From Paraphysomonas bandaiensis (taxonomy: Eukaryota > Chrysophyceae): a stretch of 64,000 nucleotides of DNA. The notes under the pieces are model-generated. The model ran no database searches, was not told the origin of the DNA, and was given only the letters and a program-made list of their open reading frames with translations. Where the stretch lies: NCBI GenBank assembly GCA_965644295.1, contig CBFFRP010000255.1, positions 124,001 through 188,000 of the forward strand, written 5' to 3'. Below, one piece after another: positions 46,101 through 56,657 of the stretch (position 1 is its first letter; each line of letters begins with the position of its first letter). The position numbers and the translations under genes are program-made.

Positions 46101-47013
46101 CAAACTCAGCTCAAATCTACGCCAAAGAATACTCAACACGGCACTGACATGGGACAAATCTTTCTGCATAGGGAGGAACCGGGCCAAAACCAAACAGGGA
46201 CTTGACCTGACCAAAGCCGCATGCTCTGACTGCGGGTTTCGACTAGATTCCCTAAAACATATGTGCCTCGACTGCACACATGAATCCATCACCCAAATAA
46301 GGGAAACTGCATTTCAATCGCATAAAAATGTGCTCCACGAAATACAGAGAACTCAGACCTTACCCAACTGGATCACATCTGCACTACGGAGACTCTCCAG
46401 CAGAGCCTGGAATCCCTCCATCCCACAGGTCGAGAGATACTGGACTGGAACCATCACAGCAGCCCAACTGGAAACGGTCTTCGAAGATGCCATACACAAC
46501 CACCTGACGGCACACAGTCTACGGAACCTAGAAACAGCGGTTATTAATCTCCTGCAACCGCTTTACACTGCAGCGAAGCTTATGCTACAGGATCGCGGTT
46601 GTCGCTATATCACCATGTCCAAAAGGCCGCCCAGACTACTCCCGAGACCCCGTCCGAAACGCAGTCAGTCAAGACAACGTCCGAGAGTCCTTCGACTACT
46701 AGGGGTCCAACGAAGACCCCCCACAGCGTCCCCGACTCCAGACACACGTGCACACCTCACAGGTCCTACCCGACAGAGCACTGGACTGCCCAGACCTCCA
46801 CAACGCCGACGGCTTCGACAACTCTATCTACACCCGCGGCCCCACAGGAGCACAGTAACACAGACTACAAACCCAACTCCTCCTCCCAACAATCCCCACC
46901 ACTCTCAACCCACACATCTGGAACTAGGTGCACTCAGGACCCTAATCCAGAACGCTGAGCCCCCTCCAACACCAATGGAGACCCATCCCAAAGGGAGACC
47001 CCCAGATCAATAG
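42958..47013 (+). CDS. Retrotransposon reverse transcriptase-RNase H ORF
   Basis: This frame is -1 relative to ORF2 and overlaps it. It is open from 42829; its first ATG is 42958. Convincing reverse-transcriptase-side sequence begins about there (HEIITAWFARWDSYLR). RT motifs are FNRAPGPS, LRPIGLLEVSRKI, DFKKAFDSI (motif A), GITQGGTEST (motif B) and FADDLN (catalytic pair, about 44451-44465). RNase H follows from about 45288: FTDGS, ELIGTAMGL, HTDCQAV and ADAVAG. These supply all four acidic residues. A zinc knuckle C-x2-C-x8-H-x-C-x2-C (about 46225-46280) and a Pro/Arg-rich tail end the protein. It may be made by -1 frameshifting, or the frame break may be a mutation or sequencing error. Confidence 0.85.
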   Translation: MARPPATTPTHEIITAWFARWDSYLRSSQGHIKGISDINFWCSHRNADPRVILGWNEKQATKKNLLRIALRLRGLLHGRARTEMRTRLTARTKQMEALLQQKRLQAILQKIGLKVKTPLRLTTVKTTDGHILTTPQDIHEGINAHFREHHAKPPGLDPVAQQLQDDPTWWKSLLDPGSATCQEPLHPRSKIPLPLQLGLRRALCTKTTPAMAATLKSTLAKDITQDEFYCTLHSLSFNRAPGPSMVSSNMVKSWPPVVQREAYILTRSLWKHKHVPIWWRDRVMSPILKKPGESSLTNLRPIGLLEVSRKILTRIITHRILTVWEEQKVLHPSQHGYRWRNGTDTAILRVLAAAEEARRKGDQHICTLWDFKKAFDSIAPNLMRLAWARLGVPDDVVDWFGNLDAGGLTFPWTPFMANNIEPRSLLDLLSADGHFIALFSLGFEAERGITQGGTESTCAWVALYDILLTWLDIELSTTSPTLPTIQLTTPTTGEIKISFADDLNTIAKSIHAAQLIAQQISAFCVLSGMELSIPKVVCTVFPILQDSNKSSDPIGYIILYDWSWRPHPVPIQTSLESIHYLGADLPLTITDKASHDWCLKYLKVVTTHLGIKQASAGCKVMVIETQIIPTLLYRATKASWPLHWYREIDAACATLYRKALSLGPGYPTELIYLSLKHNGLGMKRFSDSAQEQKWGSLQRAITLGGEAGQAAHFLLTQTTEPQPQYHHYVLSLREWGTELGLTLQEPEPPEPQDEHMLTNLKQELGLNSVQPDTFKAIFTDGSYTASALSTRRLTHVNPRTRWTHRGGAAVVYLPPENAWEDGTTTILRLDTPFRDVPGLDSYAYELIGTAMGLILSTRIPEHIRSHTDCQAVCTRTEEALSTRRRALGHRAKGVLLESIAASRDCKRQVTWVRSHPERRTTDETEWTFEDKGIYIADAVAGEDWHEVDRILGKNNYTVCTIAIDSAIERLLTAGLWHWRMHSTRRPYYSSPLLTNFQDLCDLRTLENYTSTRDQRYGHNPDRAPGYWTNSGVHLPRKLAQADGSASKDKLSSNLRQRILNTALTWDKSFCIGRNRAKTKQGLDLTKAACSDCGFRLDSLKHMCLDCTHESITQIRETAFQSHKNVLHEIQRTQTLPNWITSALRRLSSRAWNPSIPQVERYWTGTITAAQLETVFEDAIHNHLTAHSLRNLETAVINLLQPLYTAAKLMLQDRGCRYITMSKRPPRLLPRPRPKRSQSRQRPRVLRLLGVQRRPPTASPTPDTRAHLTGPTRQSTGLPRPPQRRRLRQLYLHPRPHRSTVTQTTNPTPPPNNPHHSQPTHLELGALRTLIQNAEPPPTPMETHPKGRPPDQ

Positions 47014-47063
47014 CGCCGGTGAGTCCACGGACACACGATAAAGGCGAATTTCATATCACACAA

Positions 47064-47257
47064 AAGAACGGAAGTGGTTGCACCTTGGTGCTTGCGGCGA
47101 CGCACAAGCAGCTTTCGTAGCGTTAAATAGTAGGATAAAAGAGTTTGTATTGATTAGTTACGGGTAGTGGTCTAACTAGTATGACTAGCATTCTTCTAGC
47201 CACTAATTGATGCAAGGTCTCAACGCCTATTGCTAAATAATCAGACATTCACTACTG
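47064..47257 (+). repeat. Retrotransposon 3' tail, reference copy of the dispersed family
   Basis: It starts AAGAACGGAAGTGGTTGCAC. It contains two potential hairpins: GCACC-TT-GGTGC, and GCTTG-CGGCGACGCA-CAAGC. It then continues CAGCTTTCGTAGCGTTAAATAG and ends AACGCCTATTGCTAAATAATC plus AGACATTCACTACT. At least three other copies occur in this window. A conserved structured 3' end is what a LINE reverse transcriptase would recognise. Confidence 0.65.
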
Positions 47258-47801
47258 AGTTTTGCTGTTTAAGCAATTAAAAGCTGTAATTCGAAGATAT
47301 TGGAATTATGACGGTTACTGGAGAATACAGTAGTGATGAGCTGTATTATGAGAAGTGATATCATGACGATGTAAGATCGTACTAGAAATGAGTGGTAGTA
47401 GAGATAACGTGATATATTGTTTATTTATTATAATCTTCTCTTATATTAACTTGATTAATGAGTGAATACACGTCCAGTTAACTTAGTAATCATCCAATCG
47501 TGTCATAACTTGACATATCAATCGCTGATCAACTCCCGTATCTTCAATCGTCATGACACTTCAGTTTCACAGTTATAGCTGTGTTGTACTTTACAGTTTT
47601 ACGCATTGTATTTGACGTACTTCACAGTTCTATCTTAGAGAAAGATACGTATTCCAACAGAACGCTCCTGTCGCCGACATTTCTAAAGGCAACATTTCGC
47701 AGAAATATGTATTATACCTTATTGTCATGTAATAAACATAGGCACATGGCACATGTATAACGGACAAACTAAACTACTGAAAAAACTAAATAATAACTGC
47801 C
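47258..47801. other. Gene-free 3' flank of retrotransposon and myosin-PLC gene
   Basis: AT-rich DNA with no gene. It separates the retrotransposon tail from the stop codon of the minus-strand myosin-PLC gene. Any target-site duplication of the retrotransposon would be in its first bases, but I do not see one with confidence. Confidence 0.4.
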
Positions 47802-50800
47802 TCATTCAAAAGATGCTCTGATAAAAAGTCTGGAAAAAATATCTTCACCTGATCCACCCGGATTTCGTAAACGAACGCAACGAAACCCTTCTTGTAAGCA
47901 ATGCAACGGCACAGTCGAACACCCAGCCAAATAGCCACCCAAATACACTCGAAACGACACTAACGCAAACTCTAGAGCAGATACGGAAAACGAAAATACC
48001 TACATCAACCACTTCAAAGTTAATACATCCAATATACTGTCGACACACCTCATCCCATATAGGATTATCAATACGGCCAAAGCCACCTGAGCTCACAGTC
48101 TTCAGCATTTGAGTGTCCTGTGGTAGTCCTTGAATCAAAATTTCAACGTATGAGTTCTCCCCCTGCCAATGAAAACAATGAATTGCTACAAAATAGAAGA
48201 ATAGCAATTTAGTGATACTAACCTGCAGATTCGTGAGATCACTCGAACTATAAGGAATGTGAAGGTTAGTGGCGCTTATCACATGTAATGAGCAGGAAAG
48301 GCCTTCAGCCCGCCCATGAACACTGTCCCAGAGAATGCAGCGCGGCTTTAAAACATATCCGCAGTTTCCATTTTCCAGGAACTTCCCATCGACAACTTCT
48401 CTGGCATCTGGGGGAAAATCGCAGTCCACTGCTTGTGCTCCCGTACTCCACAGAAAAGCCGGCCCAATAGCATCATCCTTGGCATTACTAAATACGAACC
48501 TTACATGACAACACATTACTCCGGTTAAATGACAAAAACAACTGTGAGTACCTGAGGCATTGTGTGTGTGGTACTAAATGTATATCTTTTGAGAGAATAA
48601 GATCAATCATTGCGTTGTGTTCTAAACAAACCAGCTCTCTTTGTCCAGGGAATTTATTTCCAATACTTTCTCGTAACCCTACCGTTGCCTCCCGATAGTA
48701 GAAAACGGCACATTCTCGAAGAATTTCATCACCGTCCTTTGAAATGCACGTGCTACCAGATATCGATGCTGTAACAGGTCTATCCCGTAGCGCAATCATA
48801 ACGCGTTTCTTGAGAACGTTTGGAGAAGGTAAATTGCCACTACTGCATTCATGCGGCATTACCAGCACTTGACCAAGATTTTTCAAGGACGCCACCATGC
48901 GGACTTGATTGGCAGAGTTGCAATGATTATCAATATAGAGAATAAGAGGAAATGGCGAAGAATCAAAAGCAATTCTGATAATCATTTGAAGGCAGCGATC
49001 AAACCGCGTCACAATACCTGGAGCACCATCCGAATCATACTCTGCAACAACGGGGTGACCTCTGCAGTCCTCTCCGTGTTTCTCCTCCCCGTTCCAACAG
49101 TGAAGCTGAATAAACCTACACCCGTTCCTCAAGTCTTGAATATAGCGATATGTTGTCCCATCTTGCACAGGAGGGGCTGGTGGACCCACCGCTCGGATTG
49201 GCGTGTGGTATGTACTCGGCCCGCATTTGATGTAGTAATGTGTTATAGGGTGTCCCATTTCTTGGTACTGCGACTGCTTGAACGGCATAAAGCTATCGTT
49301 GTTATCATCTGTTATTAGATTCAAAAACGTCTGATACTGTATTCCAGTTATAGGTCGAGAAGAAGCGGGCTCATGTCGCAGGATTCGAACCATTTCGACC
49401 GCATCACTCTCGCTTAGTCTTCGTTTCTGAACCCGTGACCTGACTATTAGTTACAACACGTGTGTCACTTCGTCATAAAAAACTTACCAAAAATCAGCGA
49501 AAACATTCAACGACAGCTCCTCCGACAGGATATCTTCATCGACGAATGTATTCAGGATATTCATCGTGGTTATTTTACCCTCAATACGCCCTTTAGTTAC
49601 CAGCATTTGCCAAATGCACTCCACTTCCACACTATATTGAAAATCGTCAAGACGTCAATACGAGATTTTTATATTTTGAACCCACCGCTTCATGAGTTCT
49701 TTCAGTAAGTTTGCAACTTCAACAACATCAACCAGTACGTCGTCTCGCGCCGTTCGGTTCAGAGCTGTGAGAATTCGCGCCTCCGGTACATACACTTTCA
49801 TAGATCTGGTAAGAGCAGCCAGCTCGCTGAACCCTAATGTTTTTCTCCCATCTAAAAAAAGCTTCTCCCACTGATTACGGACCATTGAAAGCACAACGTC
49901 ACACTTGAACTCTTCAATGGCAGCAGATAACACAGAAAACCAAGTCTCGAACGCTCCATCTGTCGTTGCACAAAGATCTACACTTCGACTGCTATAAATG
50001 ACAGAGAAACTGCGACGAACAGCATCGGGTTTTCCGTTGAGTTTACGGCAGTTGCGAAATGCAGGAGTGGTATGTCCCCTTTGTACATAACTTGCACACG
50101 CCAAGTCAACTACACACGGTGTGTTAACACATTAATCCGCAAAAACTAATTCCACGCTTACCCACACAATCATTAGCGCTTTTGTGGGATGCTCTGTCCG
50201 GAAGCCAGTGCAAGAAGCGCCTGTCTTCACTTAGCCATATTGTTGTCGAGTACACATGACCGTTTCGTTTAACTTTTAAAAATTTCTCCTCTAATGAAAG
50301 AGATAATGATAAATGAATTCATTCATTGGAGCATTAGCGTCAATACCTCCAACAGTAAGTAGAGCCAGATACCTCTCTTGCGTATCTCGAAGCTGATCAA
50401 TGAGGTCTTTCTTGTCTTCTTCTAACTCTATGATTTTATTGAAATACGCCATCAACACAGGGCTCTCTATATGATCATCTCGAATGGGGCTGGACTATTA
50501 TGTCATTAGATTACTAAATAAGTAATTAAATATATCAAAACGTACCTCGTCTGTCAAAGGTATACTATGCGGCGCTTGTAATTCATGAGAGTTCGCTTGC
50601 TACATTGATACTAAGATCATGATAATGATGCACACTATCCGTACCTCTATTTTTCTATCCTGATGTCCTGGTGATTTACACGTTTCTGGTATCAAGCCAA
50701 CCGCCTGCTTCTGCCACAACATGAGCCACGAATTTATTCTTGCCTAATACTTACGTCATCGGAGCTCTCAGCTACAAATTCCAACTGCTTAACTATATCT

Positions 50801-53478
50801 CCATTCCCAAGTGCTACTTGTTCGTTTTCAAACGGGACAGACTCTTCACTGTTTCTATATTCAGTCGTTCCCGTATTCTGTTTCATAAAAGTGCGTTGAC
50901 GATGCCCTCGGAAAGCCGACTGAATTAATAACACTGCTCCAATACACCTCAGTCTGCGCATGACTGCGATATATTTTTTCCATATCCTCTGAATAAGACG
51001 TGCACTATGTTCGTATTCCACATGTTGTCTTCTCCATCGAAAAGAGTGGTATATTACTGAACGGAGTGCAATAAATTGACACTGGTCTGGCAACAGCGTC
51101 AGTCGACTACGAAGATGCCGTTGTAGAACCGTTGCCAATTGATCTACTGACTTTCTTCGTATTATCTCAAAGCCAATAGCTGTACTCCAAAGCATGCATA
51201 CCTAGATAAAATTAAACACTCATTACTTTTTATAGCACAATACCTCATTCGGAGTCATTTTGACAACATTTAATTGCGAAATGTATTCGGGCTTATCAGC
51301 TAAAAGCAATCCCGCGACAACGGGAATGCATTCAAACAACAACACCGTTACAAACTGCCTCCAAAAATTATCCTTTTCAGTAGCCCGCGCAATATTATAT
51401 AACTTCATCCAACTTTTGAAATGGAAATGCGGGAAGACAGCACACACTGCTTTGTACCGTTCAGCAAAATCCCCATAGGCCATACGCACCATATATGTGT
51501 TCCTATAAAGTGTTACAGTCTGAGGAATTCCCAAGCTTTCCATTTGTGTGCGGACTAGCGAATGATCAAACTCATGAGGCACCATGTCGTTATTTGGTCT
51601 GATGCATCGAATATAATGGCACTGCGTATTACCAAGGTTATACAAAACACGGTCTAGCTGGTTACTGTAATCGTATGCAAAACAAGTCTTTTGAAAAAAT
51701 TGACTTCTCGTCTGCCGTAGCCCTCTGTTATCAACGGAGTCTGTATCGGAGATATCGTGTTTGTGGATTGAACTTGAATTAGATGTGCGTAAGTGAATGC
51801 CCACATCAACCGCAGTCTGATCAACTTCCGTCCTTAAAAAATCAGCCGCAGAATACCAAACTTCCCCGCACGTGTGTCGAACTCCAAACATTAACTTGAG
51901 TTTCTTTTCCGTACTTCCGATGAACAGCCGCTTTTTCGTTTCATACTTGCAATAAATCGATTCAATGAGATCACAGTCGGTCATGTTAGGAGTGTTGAGA
52001 GCCCGATTACAGAGCGAGAAAATACCTCTACGGGGGTGCTCGTACAACTCGACCGTTTCAGCAATGATGTCTATCCCAAGCTCATCACATTTAGAGTTCG
52101 TAAAAGCGCCAAATTCGTGTAAAAACTGCCTTTGGAGCTTCTCGTGAGTATAATTAGCGCACATTTGCATGTATGAGTTTCGAGAACAGCTCTCAAAACC
52201 ATACATATCAAACAAAGATATACTCGGCAGTACATCGCCAACTGACGAAACGGGATAAACACTAGCTCTAGATGGCATGAGGTTAGTTTCTACACTTATG
52301 GTCAGTGAATCATTAATCCTCCCCAAAATGTGGTCACAGAGAGAAACGTAGAGACCCTGCGCCATGATATCCCGAGCAACGAAGCACTCTTCCAACGACG
52401 CCGTTGTTTCCACAGTGCGCCCACAATGTAAAGCGTTGGCTCGCCGAGTTATCTTCTCTAATAACCCATCACGGTCCATAATAAGAGTCGTGCACGCGGC
52501 AGATATGTGTCGGTCAGAGGCGGGAGAAAACTGGACCTCCCCAGTAGTTGTAAACTCGAATTGTATATTCCCAATATGTAGAATTGCAAGTAGATACTTG
52601 GAAAGGTCTGCTATATCCTCGACAGACATACCAAGAGTTTCTAAGTCCAGTACGAGAGAAGTAAAATTTTCCCTGTCCGTTTCTTGTTGGTCCACAGAGT
52701 TCTCATCTGATATATTGAGGTATAAAAATTCCAAGGGATCCTCTATATTCAGAGCCGCTCGCTCCTCTGAAGAAAGTCCGGCACAGACCTCGTGGAATAC
52801 ATGGAAATTCCGCTGACCCTTCAAAGGCGAAGACACCCTGGATTTCTCCAGCAACACGATGTTGATGTGAGCAGAAGTAATGTATCCCTGAGAACTGTAA
52901 GTTATCTCCGTATACTTCCCATGCCGAGAGGAATTCCCGTTATGATGAGTGTACGCATTACCGAAAGACTCAAGTACGCGGTAGGCAGATCGAATTCGTC
53001 CTGGCAATTCAAGTGCAGAGTGGTTACCATTCCGTTCTGCTACACACTCTGATGCCAAAGTCAAATACTTTAACACATCTTTCGCAGTGTTCGTTTTGCC
53101 ACTACCACTAATTCCGCTAACAATAATGGCCTGTTTTTCTCGTTTACCACTAAATGGGTCGCCGTTGAGTAAACATTGACACACATTTTCACTAAATACA
53201 AACACATGCGGTTCGGTTATACTCTCACCACTTGATATTCGCTCCGCCAGGTCCACCGAACACACGTCGAGGTGTTGAAACGGGTTCAATACAACTAGAA
53301 TCGATGCTGCATTTGTGTATATCTGATCAGACTCATATCGACGACGAAGTACATACTCTATTTCCAATTCATCGGCCTCAGAGAGCAGTGCTAAGTCCGA
53401 GTCATCTGACGATTTAATAAAGGCTGCAACTCCGTGCTTGCTCCTTCTCGGAGCTAACTGTACAGTGGTACTTGTCAT
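47802..53478 (-). CDS. Myosin motor fused to (pseudo)phospholipase C
   Basis: Twelve exons (transcript order): 53478-51244, 51201-50755, 50710-50645, 50599-50546, 50494-50347, 50290-50162, 50109-49686, 49631-49488, 49439-48552, 48499-48223, 48162-48000, 47971-47802; 1714 aa, all eleven phases consistent. Residues 1-745 are a complete myosin head: ILVVLNPF, P-loop GISGSGKT (122-129, usually GESGAGKT), switch I NGNSSRHGKY, switch II DMYGFE, HYIRCIRPN and a converter. IQ motifs follow (IQRIWKKYIAVMRR, IQSAFRGHRQR), then a short coiled coil. A PH domain (FLKVKRNGHVYSTT, RRSFSVIY), EF-hand region, PLC X (GHPITHYYIK, RNGCRFIQLHCWNG), Y (ENGNCGYVLKP) and C2 (SYVEILIQG, ALVSFRVY) complete it. The X-domain catalytic histidines and calcium ligands are substituted, so hydrolysis is unlikely. 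The role may be PIP2-guided transport; this is inference. Confidence 0.88.
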
Positions 53479-53580
53479 CAGCAGAGACTATCTCGCACTC
53501 GCCTGGGAGAGAGAGGGTCGGTGAAGGAGTTGCATTCGAACAATTTCAGAGCTTTCTGTCACTCCCTCTTTCCACTAGAG

Positions 53581-53662
53581 TCTAGTCTATAGTCTACAGT
53601 CTATAGTCTACAGTCTATAGTCTATAGTCTATAGTCTATAGTCTATAGTCTATAGGGTATAG
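53581..53662. repeat. 7-bp tandem repeat (GTCTATA)n upstream of myosin-PLC
   Basis: About eleven copies of a GTCTATA unit with two GTCTACA variants, starting about 100 bases upstream of the myosin-PLC ATG. It is AT-rich and non-coding, and may influence promoter opening. Confidence 0.85.
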
Positions 53663-54775
53663 TCATCAATCACACGGCCCGGCCCTATCTACGACATACC
53701 ATCACTGTCATTGGCTGATTGTCGCACTTTCACTTCTTCTGTCAATAAATTTTTTTTGTATCATATTATACAACTCCACATGAATATACCGCTCTGTATT
53801 TCATGAAATACCGTATAGAATAGATTTTTGTGCAGTGATATCTAGATTGAGAGTGCGGCAGTCAGCCTATATGCGTATATCTGCCCATGCATATCCATAT
53901 CTAGATATACGGCAACTGGGATCATTATGTGAGGAAGCTCAGCCGCCGTTATTCAGCTTTACATTATATTCTGTACATAATTATTCCAGTATTAGTTACG
54001 ATTATATAGGTGTAATTTCACATCATTAAGAATAAAGAATTAAGCACATATCTGATACATTAGTCGTATAATTCTCTCATTCTCAATATATCATTTTGTA
54101 CATGACATGTTATCTACAATTAACTTAATCAATATTTCTTTTGTTACAACTCTACTGGAGTACAATATGCATGTGTACGTTCTCACATGTCTTCTACAAA
54201 TTTATGGTTACGGCATACAACACACATTATATAGTGCAGAATTTGAAGAGAATCTAATAAATAATAGTGATATAAATCTGAAATATAATATCCGAAATAT
54301 ATTATTACTTTCTTACTTATCAGAGATCGGAGATGTACATCACTTTACCGGCCCTTAAATCTATAGATGAATGAGAGGTTACGGAGGCGTAATGTTCATA
54401 GAAGGGCATTCTGGAGGAGTAGTAGTCATGACATATCGTCAACAGTCAACAGTATGTAGTTGTATCGTTCTTATAAGTTGCCAAATGCCATGCTTATTGT
54501 TTTTTCTGGAAGTAATTCTAGAAAATTTGATAATGAGTAACTCAAATGAAATTCTAGTAATGCGACTTCAACTCATGAGTATATATGCATTATGCATTAT
54601 ATATATTTCTTTCTTAGAGGGAATAGTTCCGACCACTACATATTTACTATGACTCTTACAATTTTTCCGCTTCTCTTTTTATTCAGTACCAATGCGACAT
54701 CATATTTATTACATCCCATGATTTCAATATAAACGGACACTTCAATTTAAATTCCAACACTACTTTCAAAGGAAT
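53663..54775. other. Gene-free region
   Basis: Very AT-rich sequence between the myosin-PLC 5' end and the OSCP1 stop. A short word AATACCGTATAG occurs at 53807. Two plus-strand open frames (54107-54358, 54371-54652) have no family features and read as chance. Confidence 0.45.
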
Positions 54776-56026
54776 TTATTTGGTAGCAGAATCCATTAAT
54801 GCAAGCAAGTCATCATCATCGTCTCCCTTGCATGCAGCTTTCATGTCGTCCTCATCTTTGAGCTTTAACTCCCTCATATAGCCATCCAAAGTCTTAGCAC
54901 CGGCAGCGCCGTCAATATCTATGGCTATAAAATTAGATGATGCCTTTGCGCTACTCCCTTTCTCCTCGAATGAATTATCAGGAAATAGGTTAATTTTGAA
55001 TGGTTTGGCAGCTACTTCTCCTTTAGACGACACCCCCATTCCGAGCAAGTCTGCTAGCAAGTTCAGCTCAGCCTTGGCAGAAGACTTCGCTTGGGGTGCA
55101 TCGAAGTTCCGTTTAGCACTTGCCGCGCCTGATATAGCCATCTGTGCACCCATATCACGCCCCGCTTCAACTATAGATTCAAAAGAGGGGGTACCACTCA
55201 TGGCCTCTTGTAGCTCCCTGTTGATATACATATTGAACCCCAGCTGAGACGACATATCGAACACTTCTTCGCTTTCAACACAGTTCTCGTAACCTTCGAT
55301 CTCGATCCCCCTTCGCTTCACCACGTTACCGCCTTCATAGTAACTAATCATTCCCGGCGTCTGAGTACCATAAGGAAGTGCCCCATCATTGTTGAGAATG
55401 ATGGTACCTTCCATTGTCTGCAAATTGCGCTGCAGAAAGAGCGAAACTTTAGTTTTCTTACCCTGCAAGAATCTCATCAACGACTGGTTCAGCTGTAACC
55501 ATTGACCGTTGGTAAGAGAAGTATACAAATTCAAGGTAGAAGTAATGGCAGACTGTACGGATTTGATAATGGTGTCTGACTTCACAAGGCTCTTAAGGGT
55601 CTCCAAATGATGTAAAGTAACCTGAAGCACCTGTTGTGGGGCGGTACAGGAAACGACTTGATACTTAAACCCCATGATCATCAAATCATAAAGCTATAAA
55701 TAAATCATAAAGCTGTTAACAGAAACATAACTATCAAAAGCAAAGTGGGATACCTTTTCCATGCTTTGTTTATTTAGTCGCATAATAGATGAGTGAGCAA
55801 GTTTCTCAAATATTTGCTTTGTTGACGACGCCGTATACATTTCTTGAGGTTTAAATAGTTCTGTGACAAAAAGGGGGCTATACATAGCCCTAATAACATC
55901 TTGCATTACTTTAGTGGCTTTTTCCTCTTGAACCTTTTGAGCCTGAAGGCGCTGTTGTAAAATGTATACCATTTCCCCACCCATGTTGATAACAATTATT
56001 GGCATGGCCCACAACGAACCGGACAT
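54776..56026 (-). CDS. OSCP1: OSCP1/NOR1 homologue (organic solute carrier partner 1)
   Basis: Two exons: 56026-55754 and 55693-54776; 396 aa. The N-terminus has INMGGEMVYILQQRLQAQ, ELFKPQEMY and LAHSSIMRLNKQSMEKLYDL, the strongest signature of OSCP1 (oxidored-nitro domain). The 60-nt intron falls exactly within SMEK/LYDL, and splicing removes a hydrophobic read-through. The C-terminal 100 residues are divergent and end in an acidic DDDDDL run. OSCP1 is conserved mainly in organisms with motile cilia. In mammals it is linked to transporter surface expression, and its molecular role is unclear. It diverges from the J-domain gene. Confidence 0.9.
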
Positions 56027-56657
56027 AGTGCTATATTTACGAAGAAAGATAACTCTTTACTGAAACAACAAGGATGACTAATATTATTAAGATGCTAATG
56101 ATGCGAGCCGGGAAGATGCAGTGAGGGCAACACAGTTCCTGCGCTTGCTTGGTTCTGTCTACAACTCTGCAGCAATTCTATTGTGCAGCATGTTCATATA
56201 CACAGCGGTATATGTACGGTATGCCTGCCCACATACGGCGAATACTTTATACGTCGTTTCACAACACCACAGTATACCGGTATATCGCAGGAATACAGCA
56301 GATGCCCAAAGTGTTTTTTATGGCAAAAAAGAGTAGAGGTACATAGTGTCAACTACGTACTCCATGGTACAGCAGTTGGTTATGTATTCGTTGTACTGCA
56401 GTACGATTTGACTTCTATATTTGTGTACGGATACACAGGCAAAGGATGATTCTGCTTCAAATACCATGCAATAACCCAACAGATATTGATTGCATCTTAC
56501 CAATCACCTCTGGAATTTATGTATTCGAATAGCTGTAAGAAGCACTGCGGGACGTGCTGATTGTTCTCCCTGTTGCCTCAGTATGGAGGTGATGCTCAGG
56601 TTGGACTGATGAAATGAAACTTGCCGTCTATAGTGACCACAGAATTATCATATTAAT
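56027..56657. promoter_or_regulatory. Divergent promoter with TATACCGGTATA palindrome
   Basis: This is the gap between OSCP1 (-) and the J-domain gene (+). It holds ACAGCGGTATATGTACGGTATGCC (56203-56226) and the perfect palindrome TATACCGGTATA inside CACAGTATACCGGTATATCG (56269-56288), followed by GAATACAGCAGATG. The last phrase closely matches ATACAGCAGATG in the Lon promoter at 30.35 kb. A further TGTACTGCAGTACG lies at 56391. Confidence 0.55.

Larger units (their letters stand above)
34991..47257 (+). mobile_element. 12-kb LINE-type retrotransposon with OTU, SET, APE, RT, RNase H
   Basis: A continuous block of intron-free, CA/CT-rich coding sequence, clearly different in composition from its AT-rich neighbours. 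It encodes ORF1, a second frame with OTU-like folds, a SET domain and an APE-type endonuclease, and a third frame with reverse transcriptase, RNase H and a Cys/His knuckle. There are no LTRs. The 3' end is set at about 47257, where similarity to dispersed tail copies ends. There is no poly(A) tail. The 5' end is uncertain. Long intact frames suggest a young copy. Among known elements, APE plus RNase H fits the I/L1-like non-LTR groups, and OTU proteases are known in some algal LINEs (Dualen/RandI). I know of no standard group that combines these with SET. Confidence 0.85.

Noticed and set aside
47845-47970. Read-through C-terminus of the PLC C2 domain ending at 47845
   Set aside because: That frame gives a hydrophobic, unmatched end. 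Using the 28-nt intron between 48000 and 47971 restores ALVSFRVY and a GFRCVRL segment typical of the C2 end, stopping at 47802.
49380-49400. tRNA gene suggested by a GGTTCGAATCC B-box-like word (minus strand)
   Set aside because: It lies inside coding exon 9 of the myosin-PLC gene, with no A box or cloverleaf around it.
54107-54652. Two AT-rich plus-strand open frames
   Set aside because: No recognisable domain, atypical composition, no neighbouring splice-compatible exons.
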